64,000 bases of DNA from an uncultured Pelagibacteraceae bacterium (GTDB taxonomy: Bacteria > Pseudomonadota > Alphaproteobacteria > Pelagibacterales > Pelagibacteraceae), in the NCBI GenBank assembly GCA_902515985.1, contig CABXWY010000001.1:62001-126000 (forward strand), given 5' to 3'. This document shows positions 46,729 through 56,647 of the stretch, one piece after another. Under the pieces are notes generated by a model. The model had not been told where the DNA came from. It did no database searches and worked only from the letters and a program-made list of their open reading frames with translations. Numbering within the stretch: position 1 is the stretch's first letter; every line of letters starts with the position of its first letter. The translations under genes and the position numbers were made by a program.

Positions 46729-47122
46729 AATTTTTTCTAATATTTTTACCAAGTTTATCAATAATTGAATGTAAATACTTAATTTGTGAAGGATCTAAAA
46801 AAAAATTTGATGCATTTAAATATTCTTTTATAATAATTTTCATAGGTGTTTTGGATTTATATAAAAACTCAAAAATTGCTGCTTTAATAATAACTATGAA
46901 TATTTTATCCAACTTTTTTAAATTATAATTTTTTTCTAAAACTATAAGTTCTTCTTTGATGACGTCATCTCTTTCAATTGTTCCAAATACTACATCTTTA
47001 ATAAATTTTTTAAATCGATGTTTTGGAAATGATAGTAGCTCATCATTATTAAAAATCTTTCCATATAATTTTTGTATAATTATTACTCTAGTGTTAACAA
47101 TCCTGTTTTTTTTATCTGTCAT
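46721..47122 (-). CDS. nusB: Transcription antitermination/rRNA factor NusB
   Basis: All-helical RNA-binding protein of the rRNA antitermination complex. KFIKDVVFGTIERDDVI, KAAIFEFLYKSKTPMKIIIKEYLNASN and the C-terminal YLHSIIDKLGKNIRK match the family. 133 residues. It ends the riboflavin operon next to ribH, a widespread order. Confidence 0.88.
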   Translation of the reverse strand: MTDKKNRIVNTRVIIIQKLYGKIFNNDELLSFPKHRFKKFIKDVVFGTIERDDVIKEELIVLEKNYNLKKLDKIFIVIIKAAIFEFLYKSKTPMKIIIKEYLNASNFFLDPSQIKYLHSIIDKLGKNIRKNYE

Positions 47123-47125
47123 AGA

Positions 47126-47512
47126 TTATTGATTCAAAACAGAAATAATAGCGCTAGATGCCTCGAGGCCTTTTTTAACTCTAGCTTTGGCTTGCCTCAT
47201 GTTCAAACATGTTAGGATTCCATTTCCAACAGGTTTGTTACTATTAATGGACAATTGCATGATCGCATCAGTTGATGCAGATGAAATAAAATCAAAATGT
47301 GGTGTTTGACCTTTTATAACACATCCTAATGCCAAGAAAGCATCAAATCTTCTTATATTTTTTGAGATAGTAACTGGGATTTCGAATACACCTGGAACTT
47401 TTATAACTGAGATTGAGTATGAACCTTTTAATTTTGATTGAGCTGATTTTAAAAGACCACTTGATATATTCTTGTAGTAATCCGCTACAACTATCAAGAT
47501 TTTTTTTTTCAT
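47126..47512 (-). CDS. ribH: 6,7-dimethyl-8-ribityllumazine synthase
   Basis: Penultimate riboflavin step. 128 residues with VPGVFEIPVTISKN, LGCVIKGQTPHFDFISS, and PVGNGILTCLN. The N-terminal extension that helps capsid formation is absent. It overlaps ribBA by four bases. Confidence 0.95.
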   Translation of the reverse strand: MKKKILIVVADYYKNISSGLLKSAQSKLKGSYSISVIKVPGVFEIPVTISKNIRRFDAFLALGCVIKGQTPHFDFISSASTDAIMQLSINSNKPVGNGILTCLNMRQAKARVKKGLEASSAIISVLNQ

Positions 47513-48609
47513 TTTATAATTTCCTGTCTAATTATTCTAAGCCCAAAACCCTCTAAACTCACTATTTTTTTTTGGGATCTGGTTACTAAAATCATATTTT
47601 TAATATTCAATGATTTGATAATTTGGGCACCAATACCATAATTTCTGATCAACTTGTCAGAACTTTTGTGATTTTTATTAGATTTGTATGCGGTAAGGGT
47701 TTGCGAAACAGATTTTAAATTTGTATCTTTAATAAATATCAAAACACAATTATTAAAGTTTTTAAAATATTTAATAGTTTTATTAAATAAATCTGGAAAT
47801 TTTTTACCCATTAAGTAATTTCTCACTAAATTTGACGAAATAACCCTAACCCTGATTTTTTTTCTTGCTAATATTCTACCTTTTATTAAAGCAAAATTCT
47901 CAGATCCATCGAGAATATTTTCAAATATTTTTATTTTGTATTTTTGATTTTGAATTTTAATTGTATCAGTTTTTTTAAGTTTAACTAATTTTTCAACTTT
48001 TAATCTATGTGCAATTAAATCATCTATTCTACCAATTTTTAATTTATGATTATTTGCAAAATCAATTAATTCTTTGCCTTTTGCCATTTTACCTTTATCA
48101 TTCATTATCTCACAAATGACACCTGAGGGGTTTTTTTTTGCAAGTTTTGAAATATCAACAGACCCTTCTGTATGACCAGCCCTAACTAATACGCCACCTT
48201 CTTTAGCAATAATTGGGAATATGTGTCCGGGAGAAACAATCTCTTTTTTTTTTACATTATTCTTAATTGCAGTTTTTATTGTAACGTATCTATCTTTTGC
48301 TGAAATTCCTGTAGTAACACCTTTCTTTGCTTCTATTGAGACAGTAAATGCAGTTTGATTTCTAGATTTATTTACAGGCGACATTAGTGATAAGTTTAAT
48401 TTTTTAGCTTGCTTACCAGTAAGTGCTAAACATATTAATCCCCTACCATATCTCGCCATAAAGTTTATTTTTTTTGCTGTAATATTAGAGGCAGGCACAA
48501 CTAAATCTCCCTCATTTTCTCTATTTTCATCATCAACAAGAATATACATTTCTCCTTTTTTTGCTGCATTTATAATTTTTTCAATTTTAGTGAAACTATT
48601 TTTTTTCAT
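47509..48609 (-). CDS. ribB: 3,4-dihydroxy-2-butanone-4-phosphate synthase with degenerate GTP cyclohydrolase II domain
   Basis: The N-terminal RibB domain (about 1-200) is intact: VDDENRENEGDLVVPA, RYGRGLICLALT, and GHTEGSVDIS. The C-terminal RibA-like domain keeps its end (NYGIGAQIIKSL, VSLEGFGLRI) but has no SECLTGD or CDCG metal segment. That place reads VISSNLVRNYLMG. It is probably not a GTP cyclohydrolase, as in other alphaproteobacterial RibBX proteins. An active RibA would have to be elsewhere. Confidence 0.92.
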   Translation of the reverse strand: MKKNSFTKIEKIINAAKKGEMYILVDDENRENEGDLVVPASNITAKKINFMARYGRGLICLALTGKQAKKLNLSLMSPVNKSRNQTAFTVSIEAKKGVTTGISAKDRYVTIKTAIKNNVKKKEIVSPGHIFPIIAKEGGVLVRAGHTEGSVDISKLAKKNPSGVICEIMNDKGKMAKGKELIDFANNHKLKIGRIDDLIAHRLKVEKLVKLKKTDTIKIQNQKYKIKIFENILDGSENFALIKGRILARKKIRVRVISSNLVRNYLMGKKFPDLFNKTIKYFKNFNNCVLIFIKDTNLKSVSQTLTAYKSNKNHKSSDKLIRNYGIGAQIIKSLNIKNMILVTRSQKKIVSLEGFGLRIIRQEIIK

Positions 48610-49189
48610 TTATAAATTTTTTTATATATTTAGATAAAATATCAATTTCTATATTTACAATATCATTTTTTTTTAAATCTTTAAGATTAGTAAGTTTTAA
48701 AGTGTGAGGTATTGCCCATATTTGAAAACCATTGCTAGTAATCTTTGAAATAGTCAAAGAAACACCATTAATCAGTATAGAGGCCTTTTCAATTAGATAT
48801 TTTTTAAATTTTTTATTTATTAAAAAATTGTATATGGATGATTTATCGACATAAGAAATTTTACTAACTTTTGCTACTGTATCAACATGGCCTTGACAAA
48901 TATGACCTGAAATTTTTTGGCCGTGTTTCATTGGTAGTTCAAGATTAATAATATCATTTATCTTAATTTTATTAAATTTAGACCTGTTAATAGTTTCTTT
49001 TGAAAGATAAAATTCTAAAATATCCTTTTTTATTGAGATTAATGTCAAACAGACACCATCGCAGCATACAGAAATACCCAAATCCTTTGTGGTTAGTTTT
49101 AAATTTGACTTTAAAAAAAGATTAAAACCCTTTTTCGTGGAGGCTATTTTTTTTATTTTACCTTGATTAAAAATTATTCCATTAAACAT
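48596..49189 (-). CDS. ribE: Riboflavin synthase alpha chain
   Basis: Two lumazine-binding repeats in 197 residues. The first starts MFNGIIFNQGKI and has CCDGVCLTL, and the second has GHICQGHVDTVAK and INGVSLTIS. Dismutates two lumazines into riboflavin. It overlaps ribBA by 14 bases and lies two bases after ribD. Confidence 0.95.
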   Translation of the reverse strand: MFNGIIFNQGKIKKIASTKKGFNLFLKSNLKLTTKDLGISVCCDGVCLTLISIKKDILEFYLSKETINRSKFNKIKINDIINLELPMKHGQKISGHICQGHVDTVAKVSKISYVDKSSIYNFLINKKFKKYLIEKASILINGVSLTISKITSNGFQIWAIPHTLKLTNLKDLKKNDIVNIEIDILSKYIKKFINEKK

Positions 49190-49191
49190 AT

Positions 49192-50292
49192 TTAATAATA
49201 TCTTAAAATTTTATCATCTCCAGTATAAGTTGAGACTTCTTTAATTCTTTTAAACTTGCTTTTTACTTTTTGTTCAAAATTTGATAATCTGATAAAACCA
49301 TTGTTATTTAGTTTTTTTGAGGATTTAAAATGAAAAAACTCATTAAATGCATTATTTTCAAAAAAATTATTAGTTATGTTTCGACCACCCTCTACAAGCA
49401 AATAAAATATATTCTCTTTATAAAGTTTTTGAAAAATATCTTTTGGTAGGAAATTGTTGTTAATTAATTCAAGTTTTATTGTTTTAACACCTTTTTTTTT
49501 AAGGAATTTAATCTTTTTGTAGTTATCTTTATTGTAAAAAATATAAGTAGGTATTTTTTTGGCAGTGTTAATTAAAAAAGTATTTTTATTAAAATTTAAA
49601 TTTTTATCTAGTATTATTCTTTTAGGAGAGTATTTTTGAAGACCTTGAAGACGACAATTCAATCTTGGATTATCAGAATTTAAAGTTTTATAAGATATTA
49701 AGATTCCATGATTACGGTATCTCATTAAATGTGAAATATTTTGCAAATTATTATTTGTTATCATTTTATCTTTATTTGACTTGATATAAGCATCTTTTGA
49801 TGAGGCAATCTTTCCAACAACATAGGGTAATTTATTTTTTCTGATATAAAAGTAGCTTTTATAAAAACTGTTAAGTTTTATTGATAATAAACCTTTGTTA
49901 AAATTAATATTATTTTTTTTAAAAAACTTTTTTGCTGCTTTAGACGTTCTTGAATCAACATCGTTCACTCCATAATAAACTTTTCTAATTTTTTTTTTTT
50001 TAATTAAGTTAGTACAAGGTGGTGTTTTTCCATAATGATTACATGGCTCAAGTGTTACATAAAGTGTCGAACCATTAACTTTTTCTTTTGAATTATTAAT
50101 TGCATTAACCTCTGCATGTGGTCTTCCATTAATGCCTGTAACCCCTGATGAAATAATTTGGTCTTTTTTTACTAATACACACCCAACAGAAGGATTTTCA
50201 CCAGTTAAGCCTTGATTTATCTTAGCCAAGCTTAAAGCTTGATCCATATAATAAATATGATTATCAGGTGAACTATTTCTTTTTGAAGACAT
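49192..50292 (-). CDS. ribD: Bifunctional riboflavin deaminase-reductase
   Basis: Deaminase and then reductase steps after GTP ring opening. HAEVNAINN and the zinc ligands in [13 protein letters not shown] define the deaminase (residues 1-150). [13 protein letters not shown] and [11 protein letters not shown] define the reductase. The start at 50292 overlaps nrdR by 20 bases, and an internal ATG at 50247 (MDQALSLAK) would also fit the fold. Confidence 0.93.
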   Translation of the reverse strand: MSSKRNSSPDNHIYYMDQALSLAKINQGLTGENPSVGCVLVKKDQIISSGVTGINGRPHAEVNAINNSKEKVNGSTLYVTLEPCNHYGKTPPCTNLIKKKKIRKVYYGVNDVDSRTSKAAKKFFKKNNINFNKGLLSIKLNSFYKSYFYIRKNKLPYVVGKIASSKDAYIKSNKDKMITNNNLQNISHLMRYRNHGILISYKTLNSDNPRLNCRLQGLQKYSPKRIILDKNLNFNKNTFLINTAKKIPTYIFYNKDNYKKIKFLKKKGVKTIKLELINNNFLPKDIFQKLYKENIFYLLVEGGRNITNNFFENNAFNEFFHFKSSKKLNNNGFIRLSNFEQKVKSKFKRIKEVSTYTGDDKILRYY

Positions 50293-50731
50293 CTATCTTG
50301 TCAACAAACTGAATAAAATCTTTTTCTTCCCGGAAATTTCGGTATACAGAAGCAAATCTAACATAAGCAACTGGATCTAATTCTTTAAGCCCTTCCATGA
50401 CCATTGTTCCGATAGTATTCGATGCTATTTCGTTTTGACCAAGCTCCTCAAGCGACCTTGATATTCTTGTAATGAATTTTTCAACCGTGTCAGTATCTAT
50501 AGGTCTTTTTTTTAATGCTATGTAGATAGATTTAGAAAGTTTTTCTCTATCAAAAGTTGATTTTCTTCCATTTTTTTTTACTACCGTTAATTCTCTGAAT
50601 TGAACTCTTTCAAATGTAGTAAATCTTTCGCCACATATGCAAAGTCTTCTTCTTCTTATGCTGGTACCATCTTCTGTTGGTCTAGAGTCAACAACGGAAG
50701 TTTCGCCTTTTTTGCAAATAGGACAAATCAT
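50273..50731 (-). CDS. nrdR: Transcriptional repressor NrdR
   Basis: Nucleotide-sensing repressor of ribonucleotide reductase genes. Zinc ribbon with C-x2-C (ICPIC) and the [11 protein letters not shown] half, then an ATP-cone domain starting at [16 protein letters not shown]. 152 residues. glyA-nrdR-ribD is a conserved order. Confidence 0.95.
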   Translation of the reverse strand: MICPICKKGETSVVDSRPTEDGTSIRRRRLCICGERFTTFERVQFRELTVVKKNGRKSTFDREKLSKSIYIALKKRPIDTDTVEKFITRISRSLEELGQNEIASNTIGTMVMEGLKELDPVAYVRFASVYRNFREEKDFIQFVDKIDVFKKK

Positions 50732-50746
50732 AAATTTTTTTAAGTA

Positions 50747-52057
50747 CTATCTTAAGTGCTTATATATAGGAAAATTTGAACAAAGATCCACAACTTCTTT
50801 TCTAACTTCAGCCTCGACTTTACTATTATCTTCTGGATTTTCCGATAAACCTTTGATTACTTTCGTAATTAAATTACCAACTTTTTCAAATTCTTTTAAA
50901 CCGAAACCTCTAGTAGTTGCTGCTTGAGATCCTAATCTGATGCCAGATGTTATCATTGGGCTCTCTGTATCAAATGGTATTCCATTTTTATTACAAGTGA
51001 TGTTGGCTCTAGACAAACTATCAGATGCAATATTTCCTTTCACATTAAAAGGTCTTAGATCAACAAGCATTAAATGAGTATCTGTACCACCTGAATAAAT
51101 TTTAAAACCATTATTTTTTAAAGTTTCAGCTAGCATTTTAGCGTTTGCTAAAACAGAATTGATATATTCTCTAAACTCAGGTTTTAAAGCCTCTAAAAAT
51201 CCAACTGCTTTAGCAGCAATAATATGCATCAACGGTCCACCCTGATATCCAGGAAAAACTGCCGTATTAAATTTTTTAGCAAGATCTTCGTGATTAGTTA
51301 ATATTATACCTCCTCTAGCACTTCTGAAAACTTTATGCGTTGTAGATGTTACTACATGTGCATGCTCAACTGGATTAGGATAGCCCTTTCCTGCAACTAA
51401 GCCTGAAAAGTGAGCCATGTCAACCATAAGGTATGCACCAATTTTATCACAAATTTCTCTAAATCTTTTAAAATCAATTACTCTAGAATAAGCACTAGCT
51501 CCTGCAATTATTAATTTTGGTTTATGTTCAAGTGCCATTTTTTCTATAACATCATAGTCGAGAAGTTCTGTTTTTTTATCAACGTCATATGAAATTGCGT
51601 TAAACCACTTTCCTGACATAGATATTTTTAAACCATGAGTTATGTGGCCACCTGAGTCTAAACTCATACCCATGAAAGTATCTCCAGGTTTTAGCAATGC
51701 TAAGAAAACAGCACCATTAGCTTGTGCGCCAGAATGTGGTTGTGAATTTGCAAATTTACAATTAAATAATTTTTTTAATCTTTCATTAGCTAATGTCTCT
51801 GCAACATCAACATATTCACATCCATTATAATATCTTTTTCCAGGATATCCTTCTGCATATTTGTTTGTTAATACGGAGCCTTGCGCCTCAAGTACAGCTT
51901 GAGAAACTATGTTTTCAGATGCGATAAGTTCAATATGATTTTGTTGTCTGATTAATTCGTCTGTAACTGCTTTATAAACTTCTGGGTCAGTTTCAGATAA
52001 TTTCTTTTCAAAGAAATTTTTGTATTCCACATTTAAATATTTACCTTCACTTGACAT
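50747..52057 (-). CDS. glyA: Serine hydroxymethyltransferase
   Basis: PLP enzyme interconverting serine and glycine with tetrahydrofolate. [15 protein letters not shown] near the start, [13 protein letters not shown], and the PLP lysine in [15 protein letters not shown]. 436 residues. A main source of one-carbon units and glycine. Confidence 0.97.
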   Translation of the reverse strand: MSSEGKYLNVEYKNFFEKKLSETDPEVYKAVTDELIRQQNHIELIASENIVSQAVLEAQGSVLTNKYAEGYPGKRYYNGCEYVDVAETLANERLKKLFNCKFANSQPHSGAQANGAVFLALLKPGDTFMGMSLDSGGHITHGLKISMSGKWFNAISYDVDKKTELLDYDVIEKMALEHKPKLIIAGASAYSRVIDFKRFREICDKIGAYLMVDMAHFSGLVAGKGYPNPVEHAHVVTSTTHKVFRSARGGIILTNHEDLAKKFNTAVFPGYQGGPLMHIIAAKAVGFLEALKPEFREYINSVLANAKMLAETLKNNGFKIYSGGTDTHLMLVDLRPFNVKGNIASDSLSRANITCNKNGIPFDTESPMITSGIRLGSQAATTRGFGLKEFEKVGNLITKVIKGLSENPEDNSKVEAEVRKEVVDLCSNFPIYKHLR

Positions 52058-52065
52058 AAATAATC

Positions 52066-52491
52066 CTATATTTTTTTAACTCTTTTTAAGTGTCTTCCAC
52101 CCTCAAAATTAGTGTTCAAAAATGTACTTATAAATTTTAAAGCGTTATTTTTTGAAACTAGCCTTGAACCTAATGTAATGACATTTGCATCATTATGCAA
52201 TCTAGATAATTTCGTTGATTTGAGGCTAAAGCATTGAGCTGCTCTTATTTTTTTATGCTTATTTGCCGCCATACTCATCCCTGTGCCTGAGCCACATATC
52301 AAAATTCCTACATTATCTTTGTTTTTTACGACTTTATTTGCCAATTTATGTGCATATAAGGGATAATCAGTTCTTTTTTTAGAATAAGGGCCTAAATCAG
52401 TGAAATTGAAATCTTTACTTTTAAAATGATTAACAATTTTTTCTTTCAAATTAAATCCAGCATGATCAGAGGAAATAAATATTTTTCTCAA
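52066..52491 (-). CDS. rpiB: Ribose-5-phosphate isomerase B
   Basis: Interconverts ribose-5-phosphate and ribulose-5-phosphate. [13 protein letters not shown] at the N-terminus, [16 protein letters not shown] with the catalytic Cys, and [13 protein letters not shown] are the family blocks. 141 residues. It ends eight bases before glyA starts. Confidence 0.94.
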   Translation of the reverse strand: MRKIFISSDHAGFNLKEKIVNHFKSKDFNFTDLGPYSKKRTDYPLYAHKLANKVVKNKDNVGILICGSGTGMSMAANKHKKIRAAQCFSLKSTKLSRLHNDANVITLGSRLVSKNNALKFISTFLNTNFEGGRHLKRVKKI

Positions 52492-52510
52492 GAAAATATT
52501 ATATATAAAA

Positions 52511-53134
52511 TTAATTAAATTTATAGTCTAAAACACACGCTACTAAGTGAACTCTATTTTCTTCTCCACCATTAAATGCATTGTGATATTTTAAATTATT
52601 TGTAACCCATACTGATCCATCTGCGGGCATATGCTCTGCAGCTTTATCGATAACCATAATAGCTCCGGGATTTGTATAGATTGGAATATGCAATCTAGGT
52701 TCTGGATCTCTATGCCAACTTAAAGTTGATCTTGGTTCTTTTAATAAAAGTCTTACTCTTCCAAGTTTATATACTTTTGATAATTCTTCATAAACTTCTT
52801 TGAAGTAAGTATGTTCATAATCTTTAACAAATTGGGTATATTTGCTTTCGTCTATTGTAACATCTCTTGAAACTTCAACTCCTGTAGCGTCAGGCTTTGT
52901 CCAATAAACTCCTCTAACTTTGTTTCCTTTAATTGAATCAGGATCACCAGGTATTTGATTTAGAGAAATTCCAGCGAAGTGAGGTATCCCTAAACTTGTA
53001 TCAAAACCTTTAATCTTTAAAACCTCATTGCAAGCGTTTCTTAATTTATCTATATCAAATTTGATATTTTGTTTTTGGAAATCGTTTGATAAATTTTTTT
53101 TTTGTAATTTATTAATAGAAGTCACGTTATTCAT
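52511..53134 (-). CDS. Putative aspartyl/asparaginyl hydroxylase-like dioxygenase
   Basis: 207 residues. The C-terminal half forms a cupin-like iron site: SWHRDPEPRLHIPI gives a His-x-Asp, KYHNAFNGGEENRVHLV gives the second His and the Arg that binds 2-oxoglutarate. ADGSVWVTNN lies between them as in AspH-type enzymes. The substrate is unknown. It may be soluble, as no signal peptide is seen. It shares the strand with rpiB-glyA and starts about 70 bases from hemB, which diverges. Confidence 0.62.
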   Translation of the reverse strand: MNNVTSINKLQKKNLSNDFQKQNIKFDIDKLRNACNEVLKIKGFDTSLGIPHFAGISLNQIPGDPDSIKGNKVRGVYWTKPDATGVEVSRDVTIDESKYTQFVKDYEHTYFKEVYEELSKVYKLGRVRLLLKEPRSTLSWHRDPEPRLHIPIYTNPGAIMVIDKAAEHMPADGSVWVTNNLKYHNAFNGGEENRVHLVACVLDYKFN

Positions 53135-53204
53135 TTAAAAATTAATACTTTATTTCCTCTTATAATACATATAACTATTGTCGCATATATAAAAATTATT
53201 GAGA

Positions 53205-54194
53205 ATGATTATCACTGGTAAATATCCACAACTCAGACTTAGAAGAAGCCGACAAAATAAATGGTCTAGAAGATTAATAAGTGAGAATAATCTGTCAGTA
53301 GACGACCTTATTTTACCGATATTTATTGTTGAAGGAAAAAATAAAAAAATACCTGTCAAATCTATGCCGGGTATTTTTAGGTATACTTTAGATAAGTTAA
53401 ATTCAATTGTTCGCAATGCTATTGATTTAGGAATACCTATGATAGCTCTTTTTCCCTACACTCAAAAAAAGTTAAAGGATTCACTAGGAACGGAGTCATT
53501 AAATCCTAATAATTTAGTTTGTAGAGCTTGCAAGCAAGTTAAAAAAAAATTTGAAAACAAGATTGGAATAATGTGTGATGTAGCGCTCGATCCATACACT
53601 TCTCATGGACATGATGGTATTTATGCAAGTGGTGATGTGCTTAATGATGAAACAATAAAAATTTTGGTTGAACAATCATTATTACAAGCCTCAGCTGGTT
53701 GCGATGTATTAGCTCCATCTGACATGATGGATGGAAGAATTGGCGTAATACGTAAAGCTTTAGATAAAAATGGTTTTAAAAATGTTCAGATACTATCTTA
53801 TGCAGTTAAATATGCTTCAAGTTATTATGGTCCTTTTAGAGATGCAGTAGGAACAAAAAATTTACTTAAGGGTAATAAAAAAACTTATCAAATGGACTTT
53901 AGAAATTCTAACGAAGCTTTAAGAGAAGTGGCATTAGATATAAAAGAAGGCGCGGACATGGTTATAGTCAAACCTGGTTTACCGTATTTAGATATTATCG
54001 AAAAAGTAAAAAATAAATTTAAAATTCCAGTTGTAGCTTATCAAGTTTCTGGTGAGTACAGCATGATAACTAACTCGATAAACAAAGGAATATTAAATAG
54101 AGATGTTGTTCTAGAAACACTTATGAGCTTTAAAAGATCAGGAGCTAATGCGATAATTACCTACTTTGCACTCCAAGTAGCCAAAGATTTATAA
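53205..54194 (+). CDS. hemB: Porphobilinogen synthase (delta-aminolevulinate dehydratase)
   Basis: Condenses two 5-aminolevulinates in heme synthesis. The two Schiff-base lysines lie in SYAVKYASSYYGPFR and VIVKPGLPYLD. CDVALDPYTSHGHDG has Ala and Asp where zinc enzymes have cysteines, so this is the magnesium-using type. The ATG at 53205 was chosen, with a TTG six bases upstream also possible. It converges on recO without a gap. Confidence 0.95.
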   Translation: MIITGKYPQLRLRRSRQNKWSRRLISENNLSVDDLILPIFIVEGKNKKIPVKSMPGIFRYTLDKLNSIVRNAIDLGIPMIALFPYTQKKLKDSLGTESLNPNNLVCRACKQVKKKFENKIGIMCDVALDPYTSHGHDGIYASGDVLNDETIKILVEQSLLQASAGCDVLAPSDMMDGRIGVIRKALDKNGFKNVQILSYAVKYASSYYGPFRDAVGTKNLLKGNKKTYQMDFRNSNEALREVALDIKEGADMVIVKPGLPYLDIIEKVKNKFKIPVVAYQVSGEYSMITNSINKGILNRDVVLETLMSFKRSGANAIITYFALQVAKDL

Positions 54195-54878
54195 TTAATT
54201 TTGAAGTAAATTAATAAACTCAGATCTTTGGGTTGGAATTTTCATATTATTTGGAAAAAAAATATTTTTTTCCATATAATTACTCACAAGTGTAATTCCT
54301 TTTAAAATATCAATAAGATCAACTGTGTCCACTTCTTGATTTACTAAAAAATTTGGTACGATTTTTTTTTGTGTTGAAGATTTAACATAATAAACAGTCT
54401 TATTATTAACAAACTCCTTCTGCACAATATTTTTTAAATTTAAATCATAACCGATATATTTTAATAATGTTAATTCCCAGATAATATAACTTTTTAACCA
54501 ATCTTCTTTATTTAATTGTAAGAAAAAAAATTCTAATAAATCAAATATATTTTTATTATCTTCATTTTCAGATGTTAAATATTTAGTTAGGGTCATTGCT
54601 GAAATTATACAATGTAACTTTTTTTGATTATTAAAAAATAAGGGTGTGTATGGCTTAATTATTTCTACCTTAATTGAGGAAGCTTTTGTCTCGTTTTTGG
54701 AGTTAATATTTAAATGAAAAAAATTTCCTACCTGAAGATAACCTTTAATTTTTTTTGAAGTACCACCAAAAATTATCCCAGATATTTTTCCATTATTTTT
54801 TGTATAAAAATCAGCAATTATAGAATTTTCATTATATTTAAATTTACTAAGTAAAAAACCTTCGTCTATTTTAATCAT
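54195..54878 (-). CDS. recO: DNA repair protein RecO
   Basis: RecA loader of the RecFOR pathway. OB-fold N-terminus (EGFLLSKFKYNENSIIADFYTKNNGKISG), then a helical region. The cysteines of the RecO zinc finger are not evident. 227 residues. It overlaps rnc by four bases, whereas era normally lies between them. Confidence 0.85.
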   Translation of the reverse strand: MIKIDEGFLLSKFKYNENSIIADFYTKNNGKISGIIFGGTSKKIKGYLQVGNFFHLNINSKNETKASSIKVEIIKPYTPLFFNNQKKLHCIISAMTLTKYLTSENEDNKNIFDLLEFFFLQLNKEDWLKSYIIWELTLLKYIGYDLNLKNIVQKEFVNNKTVYYVKSSTQKKIVPNFLVNQEVDTVDLIDILKGITLVSNYMEKNIFFPNNMKIPTQRSEFINLLQN

Positions 54879-55546
54879 ATTATATCGATTTTTTTTAATA
54901 ATTTACTAGCCGCATTTTGTTCTGCAGTTTTTTTTGAAGATCCAACTCCAAATTCAGGTTCAGAATTTTTTATTTTAACTTTAATTTTAAAAATGGGTTT
55001 GTGATTTGGGCCTTTGCTTTCTATTAATTTATAAACAGGTAGGACTTTAAATTTCTTTAGAGAAAATTCTTGCAACCTAGTTTTAGCATCAATTTTAGTA
55101 ACTATGGAGTTTTTTAATTCTGATGACCATAAATATAGTATAAATTTTTCAGCCACTTTAATACCTTGATCTAAAAAAACTGCTCCAATAATAGCTTCGC
55201 AAGCATCAGAAATTATTTTTGTTTCAATATTATTATTATTTGTTGAAGATGGGCTCGTTTTAACAAATTTGTTTAAATTTAAAAACCCGCAAACTTCATA
55301 ACATTTTTTTTTGTTTACTAAAGAGGCTAATTTTTTATCTAATGCGCCTTCTTTATCATCTGGGTACAGTTCGATTAATTTATTAGCAATAACAAAACCA
55401 AGAACTCTGTCTCCTAAAAATTCAAGTTTTTCATTATTATCATTTTTATCGTAACTTTTATGAGTAAGAGATTGATGCAATAATCTCTTGTTTTTAAATT
55501 TTATTTTTAATTTTTTTTCAATTTGCTCAATTTGCATATCATACAA
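54875..55546 (-). CDS. rnc: Ribonuclease III
   Basis: Cleaves double-stranded RNA, including rRNA precursors. The signature NEKLEFLGDRVLG (metal ligands) and DACEAIIGAVFLD form the nuclease domain. A C-terminal double-stranded RNA-binding domain has GSSKKTAEQNAASKLL. The ATG at 55546 overlaps lepB by 8 bases, and another ATG at 55537 would avoid the overlap. Confidence 0.95.
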   Translation of the reverse strand: MYDMQIEQIEKKLKIKFKNKRLLHQSLTHKSYDKNDNNEKLEFLGDRVLGFVIANKLIELYPDDKEGALDKKLASLVNKKKCYEVCGFLNLNKFVKTSPSSTNNNNIETKIISDACEAIIGAVFLDQGIKVAEKFILYLWSSELKNSIVTKIDAKTRLQEFSLKKFKVLPVYKLIESKGPNHKPIFKIKVKIKNSEPEFGVGSSKKTAEQNAASKLLKKIDII

Positions 55547-56264
55547 TTTTCTTAAAAAATCTATTAAACCTAATTAACTCATGCCAACGCCATATCTCAA
55601 AGATGCTCCCTTCTCTACTGTTTGATGAGAAAAAAATAAATCGGGCCTTGCCTACTAAATTATTTTCATGAACATAACCTACGCTACTTAAAAATCTACT
55701 ATCTTTCGAACAATCCCGATTATCACCTAAAAAGAAATAATGTTTGTCTGGAACGATAAATTTTTCTGAATTTTGAAAACTATAATGTTTTCCATATACA
55801 GTAATAAACTCTTTGCCTGATATTCTTTCTTTAAATGTATTTACATCAATTAAATTATTACCGCAAAAAATTTCATCTTTTCTTGATTTTAAATCTTTAA
55901 GAACTTCAAGATCATTGATAAATAATAGACCATCAATAAATTGAATAGTATCTCCAGGCAAACCAACTAATCTTTTAATATAATCAGTTCTATTATCCGC
56001 TGGTGTCTTGAATACAATAACATCCCCCTTTTCTGGTATTGTATTAAATATTCTATTCTTAAATAAAGGAGGACTAAATGGAAAAGAATGCTTGCTATAA
56101 CCATAACTATATTTTGTAACAAATAGTCTGTCACCTACAAGTAAATTTGGCTCCATTGAAGACGAGGGTATATAAAAAGGTTGAATGAAAATCGATCTTA
56201 TAATTATAGCAATGAAGAGTGCATATGCTAAAGTTTTTAAATTTTCTGAAATTACTTTTTTCAT
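55539..56264 (-). CDS. lepB: Signal peptidase I
   Basis: Removes signal peptides from exported proteins. One N-terminal membrane helix (LAYALFIAIIIRSIFI), the nucleophile Ser36 in PSSSMEPN, the general base Lys in DYIKRLVGLPGD and the GDNRDCSKDSR box. 241 residues. It overlaps acpS by four bases. Confidence 0.95.
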   Translation of the reverse strand: MKKVISENLKTLAYALFIAIIIRSIFIQPFYIPSSSMEPNLLVGDRLFVTKYSYGYSKHSFPFSPPLFKNRIFNTIPEKGDVIVFKTPADNRTDYIKRLVGLPGDTIQFIDGLLFINDLEVLKDLKSRKDEIFCGNNLIDVNTFKERISGKEFITVYGKHYSFQNSEKFIVPDKHYFFLGDNRDCSKDSRFLSSVGYVHENNLVGKARFIFFSSNSREGSIFEIWRWHELIRFNRFFKKIV

Positions 56265-56647
56265 TTTTTATTTAAAATAACATAAGCAATTGAGTAATCT
56301 TTTTCGTCAGATAATGAAAGATAAAAATTAAAATTTTTTGTGTTGAATTTTTTACTTAAAATTTTTTTTACTTTACTACTTAATATTATATTTGGTTTAC
56401 CTAGTTTGTCATTACGAACATATATATCTTTAAGATTAATACCTTTTCTAAATCCTAAGCCAATTGATTTAACAAATGCCTCTTTAGCTGCAAATCTTTT
56501 CGCAAAAAAATTAACTTTATTTTTAATTTTTTTTGATTCATTTATTTCATTTTTTGAGAAAATTCTTAAAATAAATTTTTGGTTCTTAATTAACTTTTTA
56601 ATTCTGGAGTTTTGAACTATATCAACACCATTTCCTATAATTTCCAT
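56261..56647 (-). CDS. acpS: Holo-[acyl-carrier-protein] synthase
   Basis: Moves phosphopantetheine from CoA to acyl carrier protein. GNGVDIVQNSRIK with the metal Asp, and RFAAKEAFVKSIGLG with the metal Glu are the two signatures. 128 residues. Adjacent to pdxJ with no gap. Confidence 0.94.
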   Translation of the reverse strand: MEIIGNGVDIVQNSRIKKLIKNQKFILRIFSKNEINESKKIKNKVNFFAKRFAAKEAFVKSIGLGFRKGINLKDIYVRNDKLGKPNIILSSKVKKILSKKFNTKNFNFYLSLSDEKDYSIAYVILNKK

